Source: an archaeon
GTDB taxonomy: Archaea; Micrarchaeota; Micrarchaeia; Anstonellales; Anstonellaceae
Direction of reading: 5' to 3'
Assembly (NCBI GenBank): GCA_020056635.1
Contig: JAGVHI010000016.1
Span: 68,702-107,179, forward strand
DNA length: 38,478 bases
Position 1 is the stretch's first letter; each line of letters begins with the position of its first letter. The notes beneath the pieces were generated by a model. The model saw only the letters and a list, made by a program, of their open reading frames with translations. It was not told the origin of the DNA and did not search any database. Below, piece by piece: positions 1 through 8,218 of the stretch. The position numbers were made by a program, and so were the translations under genes.

Positions 1-2
1 AG

Positions 3-1226
3 CTCTTTGGCCCCACTGCCGGCCTCAATACGACCGAAACCCGTGTCCGTTTCCTTGGGGAAACGATGCAGCTTGGGGTTTCAACAGAAATGCTGGGCAG
101 GGTGTTCAACGGACTGGGGGAGCCACGCGACAAGGGCCCAAAAATCATCCCTGAAAAAAGGCTTGACATAAACGGGTCTGCAATCAACCCGTACGCACGG
201 GACACTCCTCGGGACTTTATCCAGACTGGGATTTCAACAATCGACGGATTGAACACGCTGGTGCGCGGGCAGAAGCTCCCTATTTTCTCAGGCTCGGGCT
301 TGCCTCACAACCAGCTTGCGGTCCAGATAGCAAGGCAGGCAAAGGTCGCATCCGAGAAGGGCGAAACATTTGCAGTGGTGTTCGCGGCTGTAGGAATCAC
401 CCACGAAGAGGCTGGTTTTTTCATGCGCGATTTCGAGCGCACAGGCGCGCTTGAGCGGGCGGTTCTTTTCCTGAACCTTGCGGATGACCCCTCTGTAGAG
501 CGGATTATCACTCCAAGGCTTGCGCTCACAACCGCCGAATACCTTGCATATGAGAAAGACATGCACGTGCTTGTGATTATCACGGACATGACAAACTACT
601 GCGAGGCATTGCGCGAAATCGCAGCAGCAAGGGAGGAGGTTCCGGGCAGGCGGGGCTACCCGGGTTACATGTACACTGACCTATCAACCATATACGAGCG
701 CGCAGGCAGGATTAAGGGAAAGAAGGGCACTGTCACGCAGCTCTCAATTCTCACAATGCCCGGGGACGATATCACGCACCCGATTGCCGACCTTACAGGT
801 TACATCACAGAAGGGCAAATCGTGCTGGGCCGTGACCTTCACCGCAAGAACATTTATCCGCCTGTGGACGTTCTTCCGTGCCTTTCAAGGCTGATGAACC
901 TTGGGATTGGAAAGGACCGTACGCGCGAGGACCACCGGGGAGTCGCAGACCAGCTTTACGCAGGATACGCAACAGGCCGCGACCTTCGCTCGCTTTCTGC
1001 GGTAGTAGGCGAAGAGGCCCTGTCTGACATTGACCGGAAATACCTGAAATTCGCCGATGAGTTCGAAAAGCGCTTTATCCTGCAAGGGCCGCACGATGAC
1101 CGGACTATACAGCAGACCCTTGACCTTGGCTGGGAACTTATGGCAATGCTTCCGAAATCCGAGCTAAAGAGGGTGAAGAAGGAGTTCATTGAGAAATACG
1201 GGAAAAAATACAGGGTGGGGCAGTAA
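3..1226 (+). CDS. atpB: A-type ATP synthase subunit B, 5' partial
   Basis: This is the non-catalytic B subunit of the archaeal A1Ao ATP synthase, which alternates with catalytic A subunits in the A1 head. The frame is open to the left edge: [17 protein letters not shown] precedes the first internal Met (position 66) and continues family-typical sequence, so the true start lies outside the window. Visible family features include [17 protein letters not shown], the degenerate nucleotide-binding segment [30 protein letters not shown], and the [21 protein letters not shown] region near the nucleotide interface. The C-terminus is complete and ends in a helical bundle. Subunit D follows after 29 nt on the same strand, the usual A-B-D end of the archaeal operon. 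Identity is secure; only the length is limited by the window. Confidence 0.96.
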   Translation, partial: LFGPTAGLNTTETRVRFLGETMQLGVSTEMLGRVFNGLGEPRDKGPKIIPEKRLDINGSAINPYARDTPRDFIQTGISTIDGLNTLVRGQKLPIFSGSGLPHNQLAVQIARQAKVASEKGETFAVVFAAVGITHEEAGFFMRDFERTGALERAVLFLNLADDPSVERIITPRLALTTAEYLAYEKDMHVLVIITDMTNYCEALREIAAAREEVPGRRGYPGYMYTDLSTIYERAGRIKGKKGTVTQLSILTMPGDDITHPIADLTGYITEGQIVLGRDLHRKNIYPPVDVLPCLSRLMNLGIGKDRTREDHRGVADQLYAGYATGRDLRSLSAVVGEEALSDIDRKYLKFADEFEKRFILQGPHDDRTIQQTLDLGWELMAMLPKSELKRVKKEFIEKYGKKYRVGQ

Positions 1227-1255
1227 GCTTTCAAATGAAAAATTGGTGAAATGAA

Positions 1256-1894
1256 ATGGCAGACAATTTCGTCCCAACCCGCATGGAGCTTCTCAAGGCG
1301 AAAGCCAGGATTAAGCTTGCGAAGAACGGGCACAAGCTGCTCAAGCAGAAACGGGATGCGCTGATACTTGAGTTCTTCAAAATCCTGAAAAAAGCCCAGG
1401 ACCTGCGAACAGAGCTTAACGATTCCATGACCGAAGCCTATTCCTCAATGGCAATTGCGCAGGCGCACCACGGGCTTGCGGACATAGAGGCTGCAGCGCT
1501 TTCTGTAAAGAAAATCTCTGGTGTGAACATAGAAGTGCGCAACATCATGGGCGTAAAGATTCCGAGGATCGAGGCAACCCAAACTGAGCGCGGGCTGCTA
1601 AAGCGCGGCTATTCAGTGCTTGGCACAAGCGCGAAAATAGACGAGGCTGCGGACAATTTCGAAAAAGCAACGGACCTGATACTGAAGGTTGCGGAAACCG
1701 AAAACGCAATCCGAAAGCTGATTCGCGAAATAGAAAAAACAAAACGAAGGGTGAATGCGCTTGAGTTCGTTCTAATTCCAAGGCTTACGGACCAGGCAAA
1801 GCTTATTTCGTTCAGGCTTGAGGAAATGGAACGGGACTCATTTGTGATGCTAAAGACGATCAAGCGCAAGCTAAGGAAAGCAAGCGAAGCATAA
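1256..1894 (+). CDS. atpD: A-type ATP synthase subunit D
   Basis: The product is the central-stalk rotor subunit D (212 residues), which transmits torque between the membrane ring and the A1 head. The N-terminal signature VPTRMELLKAKARIKLAKNG-like and the long N- and C-terminal helices that form the antiparallel coiled coil are both present, with a short central region (about residues 70-125, VKKISGVNIEVRNIMGVKIP) between them. The chosen ATG lies 8 nt after GGTG, a usable Shine-Dalgarno site. An ATG five bases earlier is in another frame and leads nowhere. The gene sits 29 nt after atpB and is probably cotranscribed. Length is normal for the family. Confidence 0.95.
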   Translation: MADNFVPTRMELLKAKARIKLAKNGHKLLKQKRDALILEFFKILKKAQDLRTELNDSMTEAYSSMAIAQAHHGLADIEAAALSVKKISGVNIEVRNIMGVKIPRIEATQTERGLLKRGYSVLGTSAKIDEAADNFEKATDLILKVAETENAIRKLIREIEKTKRRVNALEFVLIPRLTDQAKLISFRLEEMERDSFVMLKTIKRKLRKASEA

Positions 1895-2010
1895 ATTGCT
1901 CTTTTTCAGCTCTCCAGAATTTCTTCATAAGCCAATTTCTCGGCCTCAGGGAACTGTACCTCATCACTAAAGAGCATTTATCGAATGCAGGTTAAAAAAG
2001 CAGGCGCTAA

Positions 2011-3267
2011 TCAGAGCTGCTCTCTAAGTGCTGCCTTTCCCAATTGCATTCCAAGCAGGGTTCGGGGGCCTTCCGCAGCCGCGTACATTCGGGAATCCGC
2101 ACTCAGCACAGCTATTGGCATTTCGGTGTCCATCCCAGCCCCGCCATGCAGCCTGCTGCAGATTGCAGCGACTCTCTCAACATTAACATCGGCAATGTTC
2201 TTTGCTATCGTGGCTTTAATCGAGAAGTCAGGCACTTTTGTGCCATTGCCCCCAGGCCCCTCAGCATAAAATGCGGCGTCATACAGGGCATGGCGCGTCG
2301 CTTCTATCGCCTCGACCACCTCGTCAATCTGCGAGATTACAACATCCCTCTCCCGAAGCGGCCCGCCTACGCCCATTCTGCCCAGTACGAACGCAACTGT
2401 CTCATCAAGCGCCCTTTCCATAAGCCCAAGGGCCCCTGCAGCCACCTTGAGCCTGCCGTAATTAAGGCCTGTTACTGCAAGAGCGAACCCCTGCCCAACC
2501 TCCCCAACTACATCCTCCGCCAGAACTTTAACATCGGAAAACGAAACCGAAGAGGTCGGGGACGCAACCCACCCTGTTTTTATCATCGGCTTTCCATGCT
2601 CAAAGCCATTCCTCTCTCCTTCTATTTTGGAAGGCACAAGGAATGCTGTAATGTTCCTGTATCTCTGGCCGGTCGGGTCAACTGCAAAAACCACCGCAAG
2701 GTTGGCTATCGGGCCGTTTGTGATGAAATTTTTCTCCCCATCAAGCATAAATATGCCCCCATTCATGGAAAATTTCATCGAAGTCATGTTTGCGACATCC
2801 GAGCCGCAATTGACATCGCTTAGGGCATAGCATCCAATCGGGCCGTCCTCTTTCGCAAGCTCTGGCAGGTACCGCGCCATTTGCACCTCATTTCCCCCAA
2901 GCATGATGCAGAGCTGGCAAAGCTCATGCCCCTCGAAAAATACCGCAACCGAAGGGCTGCCGTATGCAAGTGCTTCGCGCATCATCACGGAATCGACTAT
3001 TTTCATGCCCATGCCGCCAAAGTCCTCAGGAACAGTGAATCCCCTGTATTCTGCAATGACCTTCAGCATGTCAGAATATGGTTTTTCGCCCCGGTGCAGC
3101 GCAGTCAGGTGCGGGGCTATTCTCTTTTTTGAAAAATCCATAAGGTCCACGAACAGGTCTTGCCTATCCTTCCCAAACCTGTCCCTAAACCATGTCGATT
3201 CCTGCATCAATCTGCGGCTGGTGAGCCGCTCTTTTGAAGCCGTCGAGTGCATATTGAGTGGGTGCAT
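2011..3267 (-). CDS. Acyl-CoA dehydrogenase family protein
   Basis: This 418-residue protein fits the acyl-CoA dehydrogenase fold, which uses FAD to desaturate acyl-CoA at C2-C3 and passes electrons to ETF or an equivalent. In order it shows an N-terminal helical domain, the middle beta-domain motif ALSDVNCGSDVANM (counterpart of the ALTEPxAGSD flavin-binding segment), DGEKNFITNG, and a C-terminal helical domain with the ARxxAA-like and RLHGGAGM segments. The EGP near residue 398 stands where many family members have the catalytic Glu of EGT. Met6 is an alternative start. No ETF, thiolase or hydratase gene is nearby, so the substrate and electron acceptor are unknown. It follows orc1 on the same strand after 88 nt. 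AT-rich elements near 3288-3303 and 3311-3320 could be its promoter. Confidence 0.85.
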   Translation of the reverse strand: MHPLNMHSTASKERLTSRRLMQESTWFRDRFGKDRQDLFVDLMDFSKKRIAPHLTALHRGEKPYSDMLKVIAEYRGFTVPEDFGGMGMKIVDSVMMREALAYGSPSVAVFFEGHELCQLCIMLGGNEVQMARYLPELAKEDGPIGCYALSDVNCGSDVANMTSMKFSMNGGIFMLDGEKNFITNGPIANLAVVFAVDPTGQRYRNITAFLVPSKIEGERNGFEHGKPMIKTGWVASPTSSVSFSDVKVLAEDVVGEVGQGFALAVTGLNYGRLKVAAGALGLMERALDETVAFVLGRMGVGGPLRERDVVISQIDEVVEAIEATRHALYDAAFYAEGPGGNGTKVPDFSIKATIAKNIADVNVERVAAICSRLHGGAGMDTEMPIAVLSADSRMYAAAEGPRTLLGMQLGKAALREQL

Positions 3268-3355
3268 GGTTTAACCTGCTGTTTCAGATTTTAGCACTTT
3301 ATGCAAGCCAATATTTAAAACACATTCCCATTCTTCCTGACACCCAAAAATACGC

Positions 3356-4453
3356 CTATTTCGGTCCCCTTATCCCCAAAATGCGCTTCTTTCTCCCTTT
3401 ATCATTGGTTTCCTTTTCCTCAAGCACGCCGCTTTTCACCATTTTTGCAATATGGAGCCGGACTGCCCTCTCCTCGCCCATAGCTGCCCCAAGCTGCTCG
3501 TACAGCTCCCCGCTCTCAATGCTTCCCCCTTCCGCAGCAATAATTTTCACAATCCTCCTTTCCATTTCAGCAAGCTCCTCCTCCTTCCTAATTCCCAATG
3601 TTTTTGCTTCCTGTATGCATTTTTCCTGCACCGCTTTCACATGCTCCACAAGCACTTTTTTCGCCCCCTTCCCATCTGCTTCCAGCCCTGCTTTCCACAA
3701 AAGCGCAAGCGCAACCCGTGCATCCCCCCCGTTTTTTGCGGAAATCGCGGCGCAGAGCGGCACCACCTCCTTCTCAAGCGCCCCATCGCAATAGCCCAAT
3801 TTCGCCCTCTCACTCAGAATCCCTTTGAGCTCCTGGGGCGAATATTTTGAAAATTCAATCTCCCCCTGCATGAGCGAACTCTTGGTCCTTGCATCCGCCC
3901 GCACGAGTACGTCCCTGTTATTGGTAATCCCTACAAGCCCGATTTGCAGCCCGTGAATTTCAGGCATCCTGCCCAAATCGTAGAGCACTTTCTGCTCCTC
4001 CGAGCTTGCCGCAAACAGCCTGTCCACCTCATCAAGCACCAGAATCGGTATTTTTCCTGACTGGCGCAGCCCCCCCACCACCTTCTCCATTATTTCATTG
4101 CTTGAAAGCCCCCGCTTGGGCGCCATCATGCCTATTCCTTCAAGCAGCGCGTGCAATACCATGTGCCTGCTCGAATATTCCCAGCAATTGAGGTAGATAG
4201 GCTGCGCCCGCTGCGAATACTCGGACAGCTCGCGAAGCACGAACCTGGCGCATGAAGTTTTGCCGGTTCCGCTCGGCCCGTAGAGAAGCAGGTTCTGGGG
4301 CTGCTTTCCATGGGCGGCAGGCCGGACAGAGCGCGCAATTTCGCTTATGTGCTTTTCCCGGAAAAGCAGCTCGGCTGGCACGTAATCCGGCCTAAACACC
4401 CTCTCATCCTTGAAAAGCGTCCCTTCGCTTGTGATTTCGCGGAAAATGTTCAT
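3356..4453 (-). CDS. orc1: Orc1/Cdc6 replication initiator, AAA+ ATPase
   Basis: The 365-residue product matches archaeal Orc1/Cdc6, which binds origin DNA and helps load the MCM helicase. Walker A is GPSGTGKTS (residues 59-67), and Walker B is ILVLDEVDRL with D141 and E142. The initiator-specific region and sensor segments follow, and the C-terminal roughly 80 residues form a winged helix (SIESGELYEQLGAAMGEERAVRLHIAKMVKSGVLEE). The gene is divergent from EndoQ, with only about 31-67 nt between the starts. I looked for origin recognition boxes in both flanks and saw no repeated G-rich ORB motif, so this copy does not obviously mark an origin. Confidence 0.93.
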   Translation of the reverse strand: MNIFREITSEGTLFKDERVFRPDYVPAELLFREKHISEIARSVRPAAHGKQPQNLLLYGPSGTGKTSCARFVLRELSEYSQRAQPIYLNCWEYSSRHMVLHALLEGIGMMAPKRGLSSNEIMEKVVGGLRQSGKIPILVLDEVDRLFAASSEEQKVLYDLGRMPEIHGLQIGLVGITNNRDVLVRADARTKSSLMQGEIEFSKYSPQELKGILSERAKLGYCDGALEKEVVPLCAAISAKNGGDARVALALLWKAGLEADGKGAKKVLVEHVKAVQEKCIQEAKTLGIRKEEELAEMERRIVKIIAAEGGSIESGELYEQLGAAMGEERAVRLHIAKMVKSGVLEEKETNDKGRKKRILGIRGPK

Positions 4454-4520
4454 GCTTCCATTTCGGAGGAATGGATTTTAAGGGATGCCTCCCAATCACC
4501 TTTTGGGGAGGTATGTCCAT

Positions 4521-5771
4521 TTGCGCTGCGTTGCCGACTTGCACATCCATTCCAAGTATTCGATGGCTACTTCGGAATCCCTGGACCTTCAATCCCTGGC
4601 AAAATGGGCGAAGATAAAGGGAATAGACGTGCTTGGGACAGGGGATTTCACCCACCCCAAGTGGCTTGAGGAAATTAAGAAGCAGTGCATATCTTCTGAT
4701 TCTGGCCTGCTTGAGTTTGGCGGGCAGAAATTCATGCTCTCTGCGGAAATAAGCACAGTGTACGAGCAGTCAGGGAAAACGCACAAGGTGCACCATGTGG
4801 TGCTTGTTCCCTCAATCGAGATCGCGGAGCAGGTAAACGAGCGGCTTGGGAAAAGGGCAAATCTTGCAGCCGACGGCCGCCCCACGCTCACAATTCCCTC
4901 CCCGCAGCTTGCTGAAATAATATTCGAGGTTTCGCAAAAGAACGTGCTCATCCCTGCGCACGCATGGACCCCATGGTTTTCGGTATTCGGTTCCAAATCG
5001 GGCTTCGATTCAGTTGAAGAATGCTACTCTGACATGGCGCAGCGCATTTTTGCGCTTGAGACCGGCCTTTCCTCTGACCCTGCGATGAACCATCGCATCT
5101 CCAAGCTGGACAAATACGCGCTTGTTTCAAACAGCGACTCGCACTCTGCGCAGAAAATTGGGCGCGAGGCAAACGTGTTCGACATTGATCATATTACCTA
5201 CACGGAAATGATTGATGCAATCCGCAAAAAGGACCCTGCCCATTTCCTCTGCACGTACGAGTTCTTCCCGGAAGAGGGCAAATACCATTTTGACGGGCAC
5301 CGAAACTGCGGGGTTTCGCTTTCCCCCCAACAGAGCAAATCTCAGGGGAAGCTTTGCAGGGTATGCAAAAAGCCGCTCACAATAGGCGTGATGCACAGGG
5401 TTGAGGAGCTTGCGGACAGGCCGGAAGGGTTTGTGCCAAAGGGCGCAATCCCGTTCCACCACCTCGTCCCGCTCCAGGAAATAATCGGGCATGTGATGGG
5501 AAAGGGCGAATACACAAAAGGGGTGCGCGAGGAGTACGATTCGCTTGTGAGGTATTTTGGAACAGAATTCAATGTGCTTTTTGCAAAGCCAGATGCACTT
5601 GCGCTTGCAACGCACAAGAAAATAGCGGATGCGATACTCTTGGTGCGCGAGGGGAAGGTGAACGTCATTCCTGGCTACGACGGCGTTTTCGGGAAAGTCG
5701 AAATAGGCTCCGAGCGCAAGGCGCACGCTGACGATCCGGGCGCGCAAAAGAGCCTGTCCGAATTCTGGTAA
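4521..5771 (+). CDS. Endonuclease Q (EndoQ), PHP-type deaminated-base repair nuclease
   Basis: EndoQ nicks DNA 5' to deaminated bases such as uracil and hypoxanthine, and is known mainly from archaea. The PHP metal motifs are in order: DLHIHSKYS, GTGDFTHP, LSAEIS, IPAHAWTPWFS and SNSDSHS. A zinc-binding segment follows (NCGVSLSPQQ, then CRVCKKPLTIG), and then the family's conserved HRVEELADRP and HHLVPLQEII motifs. The C-terminal half ends with the NVIPGYDGVFGKVEI segment. The start is uncertain. ATG at 4485 is in frame but has no Shine-Dalgarno site, whereas TTG at 4521 follows GGGGAGG (4505-4511) at good spacing and begins close to the conserved LRCVADLHIH. I chose TTG (416 residues). Divergent from orc1. 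Confidence 0.9.
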   Translation: MRCVADLHIHSKYSMATSESLDLQSLAKWAKIKGIDVLGTGDFTHPKWLEEIKKQCISSDSGLLEFGGQKFMLSAEISTVYEQSGKTHKVHHVVLVPSIEIAEQVNERLGKRANLAADGRPTLTIPSPQLAEIIFEVSQKNVLIPAHAWTPWFSVFGSKSGFDSVEECYSDMAQRIFALETGLSSDPAMNHRISKLDKYALVSNSDSHSAQKIGREANVFDIDHITYTEMIDAIRKKDPAHFLCTYEFFPEEGKYHFDGHRNCGVSLSPQQSKSQGKLCRVCKKPLTIGVMHRVEELADRPEGFVPKGAIPFHHLVPLQEIIGHVMGKGEYTKGVREEYDSLVRYFGTEFNVLFAKPDALALATHKKIADAILLVREGKVNVIPGYDGVFGKVEIGSERKAHADDPGAQKSLSEFW

Positions 5772-6077
5772 AATCAGCAATCCATGCTTTCATGCATTCC
5801 TGGCATTTCGCAATCCATGTCCTTCGGGTTCAACGGAACCCAAAGAATATCTCGCCTATCATCCTCACCCACCCATGGCTATGGCCTCTTAGCCAGTGGC
5901 CTACCCTTTCAATGCCCCACACGTCATTCACCATGTTTCCTTGCCGCGGCCCTCCGTATATTACTCACCCAACCCGCATTTTTCATATCCCGCAACCGTA
6001 TCCCTCCAGTTTCCCGGAATTGCACATCTTCCCAGAAATGCACAAGCTATAATAACCTTGAATGCCAATTTACCCCG
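5772..6077. other. 306-nt gap with hairpins, no supported gene
   Basis: No coding gene is supported between EndoQ and scpA. Three overlapping plus-strand frames are unusually free of stops because the strand is pyrimidine-rich, but their translations look like noise (rich in His, Pro and Ser). Two hairpins are visible. GGGTTC/GAACCC with an AACG loop lies at 5826-5841, extended by a CTT/AAG pair across one mismatch. TGGCTA/TAGCCA with an 8-nt loop lies at 5876-5895. At the right end, CTATAATAACC (about 6048-6058) is a good TATA box for scpA. A structured minus-strand RNA is possible, but I could not match it to RNase P or SRP RNA. Confidence 0.4.
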
Positions 6078-6830
6078 ATGCCCAAGGAAGAGCCGCCTGC
6101 AGATATGGAAAGGGATGAATTTGACGGCGCAAGCCTAGAGCAGATGATAAAGTTCCCCACTTGGAAGGAAATGCTGCTCGATCTCATCTCAGCCGAGAAA
6201 GTCGACCCGTGGAACATCGATATTGCGGTAATCGCGGGCCATTACCTCGAGCGCCTAAAGCGCCTTGAGCTCACCGATCTCCACGTTCCTGCAAACCTCG
6301 TTCTTGCGGCCTCAATCCTCCTTCGCTTCAAGAGCAAAACCCTCCAGTTCCAGGAGCCGCAGCCAGAGGAGGCTCAAGGCATAGTGATAGACGAGGGTGC
6401 AACACCCATCGACATTCCTGTGCTTGAGCTCAAGGGAAGAATCCCCCCAAAGCGCAGGGTTACGCTTGATGAGCTTCTCGTTGCGATGGAGCAGGTGTTC
6501 GACGAGCAAAAAAAGCGCCAGGAGCGCATCCCCTCAATCGAAATCCCGCCCGCGCTAAACATATTCCTGCCGGAAATGGACATGGACACGCGAATGGGCG
6601 AAGTCGAGGGAAAGATACACTCGATGGCGGATTCCGAGGGCCTAGTGCTCTTCTCCACGCTGCTGAACGGCTCCTCGCCCGACGACAAGATATTCACGCT
6701 GCTCCCTGTGCTCCACCTTGCGCAGAACCGGCGGCTCGGGCTGTTCCAGGAGCAGTTCTTCGGCGAGATATTCATACAAGTCTTGGCTGCAGAAGCAAAG
6801 GATAAAAAATCCAAATCCAATAAGGAATAA
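6078..6830 (+). CDS. scpA: ScpA, kleisin subunit of SMC condensin
   Basis: The product is the archaeal ScpA kleisin (250 residues), which bridges SMC heads and works with ScpB in chromosome organisation. Recognisable features are FPTWKEMLLDLISAEKVDPWNIDI (N-terminal SMC-neck binding region, about residues 30-55), VPANLVLAASILLRFKSKTL, a middle region around RVTLDELLVAMEQVF, and a C-terminal winged helix (FSTLLNGSSPDDKIFTLLPVLHLAQNRRLGLFQEQFFGEIFI). The frame is open for a further 98 codons upstream, but that stretch lacks family sequence, and a TATA box ends about 20 nt before ATG 6078. I therefore start there, as a leaderless mRNA. Met10 (6105) is the alternative. ScpB follows 55 nt downstream. 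Confidence 0.88.
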   Translation: MPKEEPPADMERDEFDGASLEQMIKFPTWKEMLLDLISAEKVDPWNIDIAVIAGHYLERLKRLELTDLHVPANLVLAASILLRFKSKTLQFQEPQPEEAQGIVIDEGATPIDIPVLELKGRIPPKRRVTLDELLVAMEQVFDEQKKRQERIPSIEIPPALNIFLPEMDMDTRMGEVEGKIHSMADSEGLVLFSTLLNGSSPDDKIFTLLPVLHLAQNRRLGLFQEQFFGEIFIQVLAAEAKDKKSKSNKE

Positions 6831-6885
6831 CCTCGGGAGCGCCTTGCGAAAAAATGCAAGGCGAACCCTCGGAAGGGCGACTGGA

Positions 6886-7767
6886 ATGGGAAAGAAAACA
6901 AAAAAGGCAAAAAAATCCCCAATCGGGACAATACGCAAAACCGACTCTAAGGCAGTTCCTGTTCCACAAGATAAAAAAACTGATAAAACTCCAATCGAAA
7001 CTGCAGCCGGGCGGATTGCCTCGCTGCGCGTCACAACCGACCAAATCGACCGGGAAAATACGGTTATTACGGGCAAAATGGGCCAGGCCATCTCCCAGCA
7101 GGCGCAAAAAGAGGAAACAAAGCTTGAGCTTTTGCTTCCAGAGCCCGAGCCTCAGGATGCAAAATCCGCTGCCCAACCATCACAATCGGAATCGGCTTCA
7201 ACCGCAACAGCGCAAACGAACTCAGGCACGCCAGAATATTTGTCCGCCCCTGCCAAATCCGATGCACAGATAGGGCTGCCGCTTGCAAAACCGCTCCCAG
7301 CACCCACAAAGCCCCTTGACAACGCGCGCGTAATCGAAGCCGCGCTTTTCATGAGCTCCCGCCCGCTTAAGCGCGAGGAGATTGCAAAACTGATCGGAAC
7401 TGGCTCGCTTGGCTCGGTCGATACTGCGGTGCTTGCGCTGCAAAAGGAATATTCCGGGCGCGAAAGCGCGATTGAAATCTCCTCTGAAAACGGCTACTAC
7501 TCAATGCGGCTCAAGCAGGATTACGCCCCGCAGACCAAGCAGTTTGCAAAAGAGGCTGAGATTTCCAAGCACGCGCTAAAAACCCTGGCCATTGTTTCGA
7601 AAAACGAGGGAATCACAAAGCGCAAGCTCTTTGGCATGCTGGGGGGCACAATATACTCCGATTGCGCGGAGCTTGAGGAAGCCGGATTCATATCGCACCG
7701 AAAAGCAGGCAGGACGACCTCGCTCCACACTACTGCAAAATTCCGCGATTACTTTGGCGGGCAATGA
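6886..7767 (+). CDS. scpB: ScpB-like condensin partner with long disordered N-terminus
   Basis: The C-terminal half (about residues 150-293) matches ScpB, a tandem winged-helix protein that binds ScpA. Motifs include NARVIEAALFMSSRPLKREEIAKLIG, ENGYYSMRLKQDYAPQTKQF, ISKHALKTLAIVSKNEGITKRKL and the second winged helix around EAGFISHRKAGRTTSLHTT. The first 145 residues are low-complexity and rich in Lys, Ala, Pro, Ser and Gln, with a basic start (MGKKTKKAKK); most ScpB proteins lack such a tail. ATG 6886 lies 9 nt after GGAAGG (6871-6876). The frame is open further upstream, but that part overlaps scpA. The position directly after scpA supports the call. Confidence 0.82.
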   Translation: MGKKTKKAKKSPIGTIRKTDSKAVPVPQDKKTDKTPIETAAGRIASLRVTTDQIDRENTVITGKMGQAISQQAQKEETKLELLLPEPEPQDAKSAAQPSQSESASTATAQTNSGTPEYLSAPAKSDAQIGLPLAKPLPAPTKPLDNARVIEAALFMSSRPLKREEIAKLIGTGSLGSVDTAVLALQKEYSGRESAIEISSENGYYSMRLKQDYAPQTKQFAKEAEISKHALKTLAIVSKNEGITKRKLFGMLGGTIYSDCAELEEAGFISHRKAGRTTSLHTTAKFRDYFGGQ

Positions 7768-7799
7768 TTGGGTCAATTCTTTTAAGCGCGCACGAACGA

Positions 7800-7807
7800 T
7801 TATAAAA
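7800..7807 (+). promoter_or_regulatory. TATA box of the thioredoxin gene
   Basis: TTATAAAA lies 22 nt before the GTG start at 7830, the spacing expected when the transcript begins at or next to the start codon. No Shine-Dalgarno site precedes the start, which fits a leaderless mRNA. Confidence 0.7.
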
Positions 7808-7829
7808 CTCACATAACAATTTCCCGCGG

Positions 7830-8162
7830 GTGGTATTCGTGCACGATCTAGATTCAGCCTCATTCAAAAAAGAAGTAACCAGCGCTAAGGGGTTCGTGCT
7901 CGTGGATTTCTGGGCCCCTTGGTGCGGGCCTTGCAAGATGCTTGCCCCCATACTCGAGCAGGTTTCCGAGGAGATGAAGGGCAAGCTCAAGTTCGCAAAG
8001 CTCAATGTAGATGACAACCAGGAGCTTGCATCGGAATACGGGGTGATGTCGATTCCAACTCTCGCAATATTCAAGGAAGGGAAAATAATCGCGCAGAGGG
8101 CGGGGGCGCTCCCAAAGGAGCCCCTAAAAAGCTGGATTTCAGATTCGATTGGCGCAAAGTAG
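7830..8162 (+). CDS. trxA: Thioredoxin
   Basis: This 110-residue protein is a single thioredoxin domain and a cytosolic disulfide reductant. The active site is WCGPCK in the context VLVDFWAPWCGPCKMLAPIL, followed by LNVDDNQELASEYGVMSIPTLAIFKEG with the conserved cis-Pro in SIPT. Length is standard. The start codon is GTG at 7830, chosen because it is the first usable codon after the TATA box and gives a complete domain. The gene lies 62 nt after scpB with its own promoter. No thioredoxin reductase is seen in the window, so its electron donor is not shown. Confidence 0.95.
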   Translation: MVFVHDLDSASFKKEVTSAKGFVLVDFWAPWCGPCKMLAPILEQVSEEMKGKLKFAKLNVDDNQELASEYGVMSIPTLAIFKEGKIIAQRAGALPKEPLKSWISDSIGAK

Positions 8163-8181
8163 GCGCCCTGGTTACAAACCG

Positions 8182-8189
8182 TTAAATAC
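8182..8189 (+). promoter_or_regulatory. TATA box of hisS
   Basis: TTAAATAC lies 29 nt before the hisS ATG (8219), with no Shine-Dalgarno site between them. This is typical of a leaderless archaeal transcript. Confidence 0.65.
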
Positions 8190-8218
8190 ACCTCCCGAGC
8201 CTAATTTTTCCGATAGAG

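Noticed and set aside
1906-1977. A 23-codon minus-strand ORF after the acyl-CoA dehydrogenase gene
   Set aside because: It has no Shine-Dalgarno site and no well-placed TATA box, unlike the other short ORFs reported.
3268-4484. A replication origin next to orc1/cdc6
   Set aside because: Both flanks are under 100 nt and hold no repeated ORB-like motif or long AT-rich unwinding element.
5784-6077. In-frame extension of ScpA by 98 codons
   Set aside because: The stretch lacks family sequence, and a TATA box lies just before the ATG at 6078. The open frame reflects a pyrimidine-rich strand.
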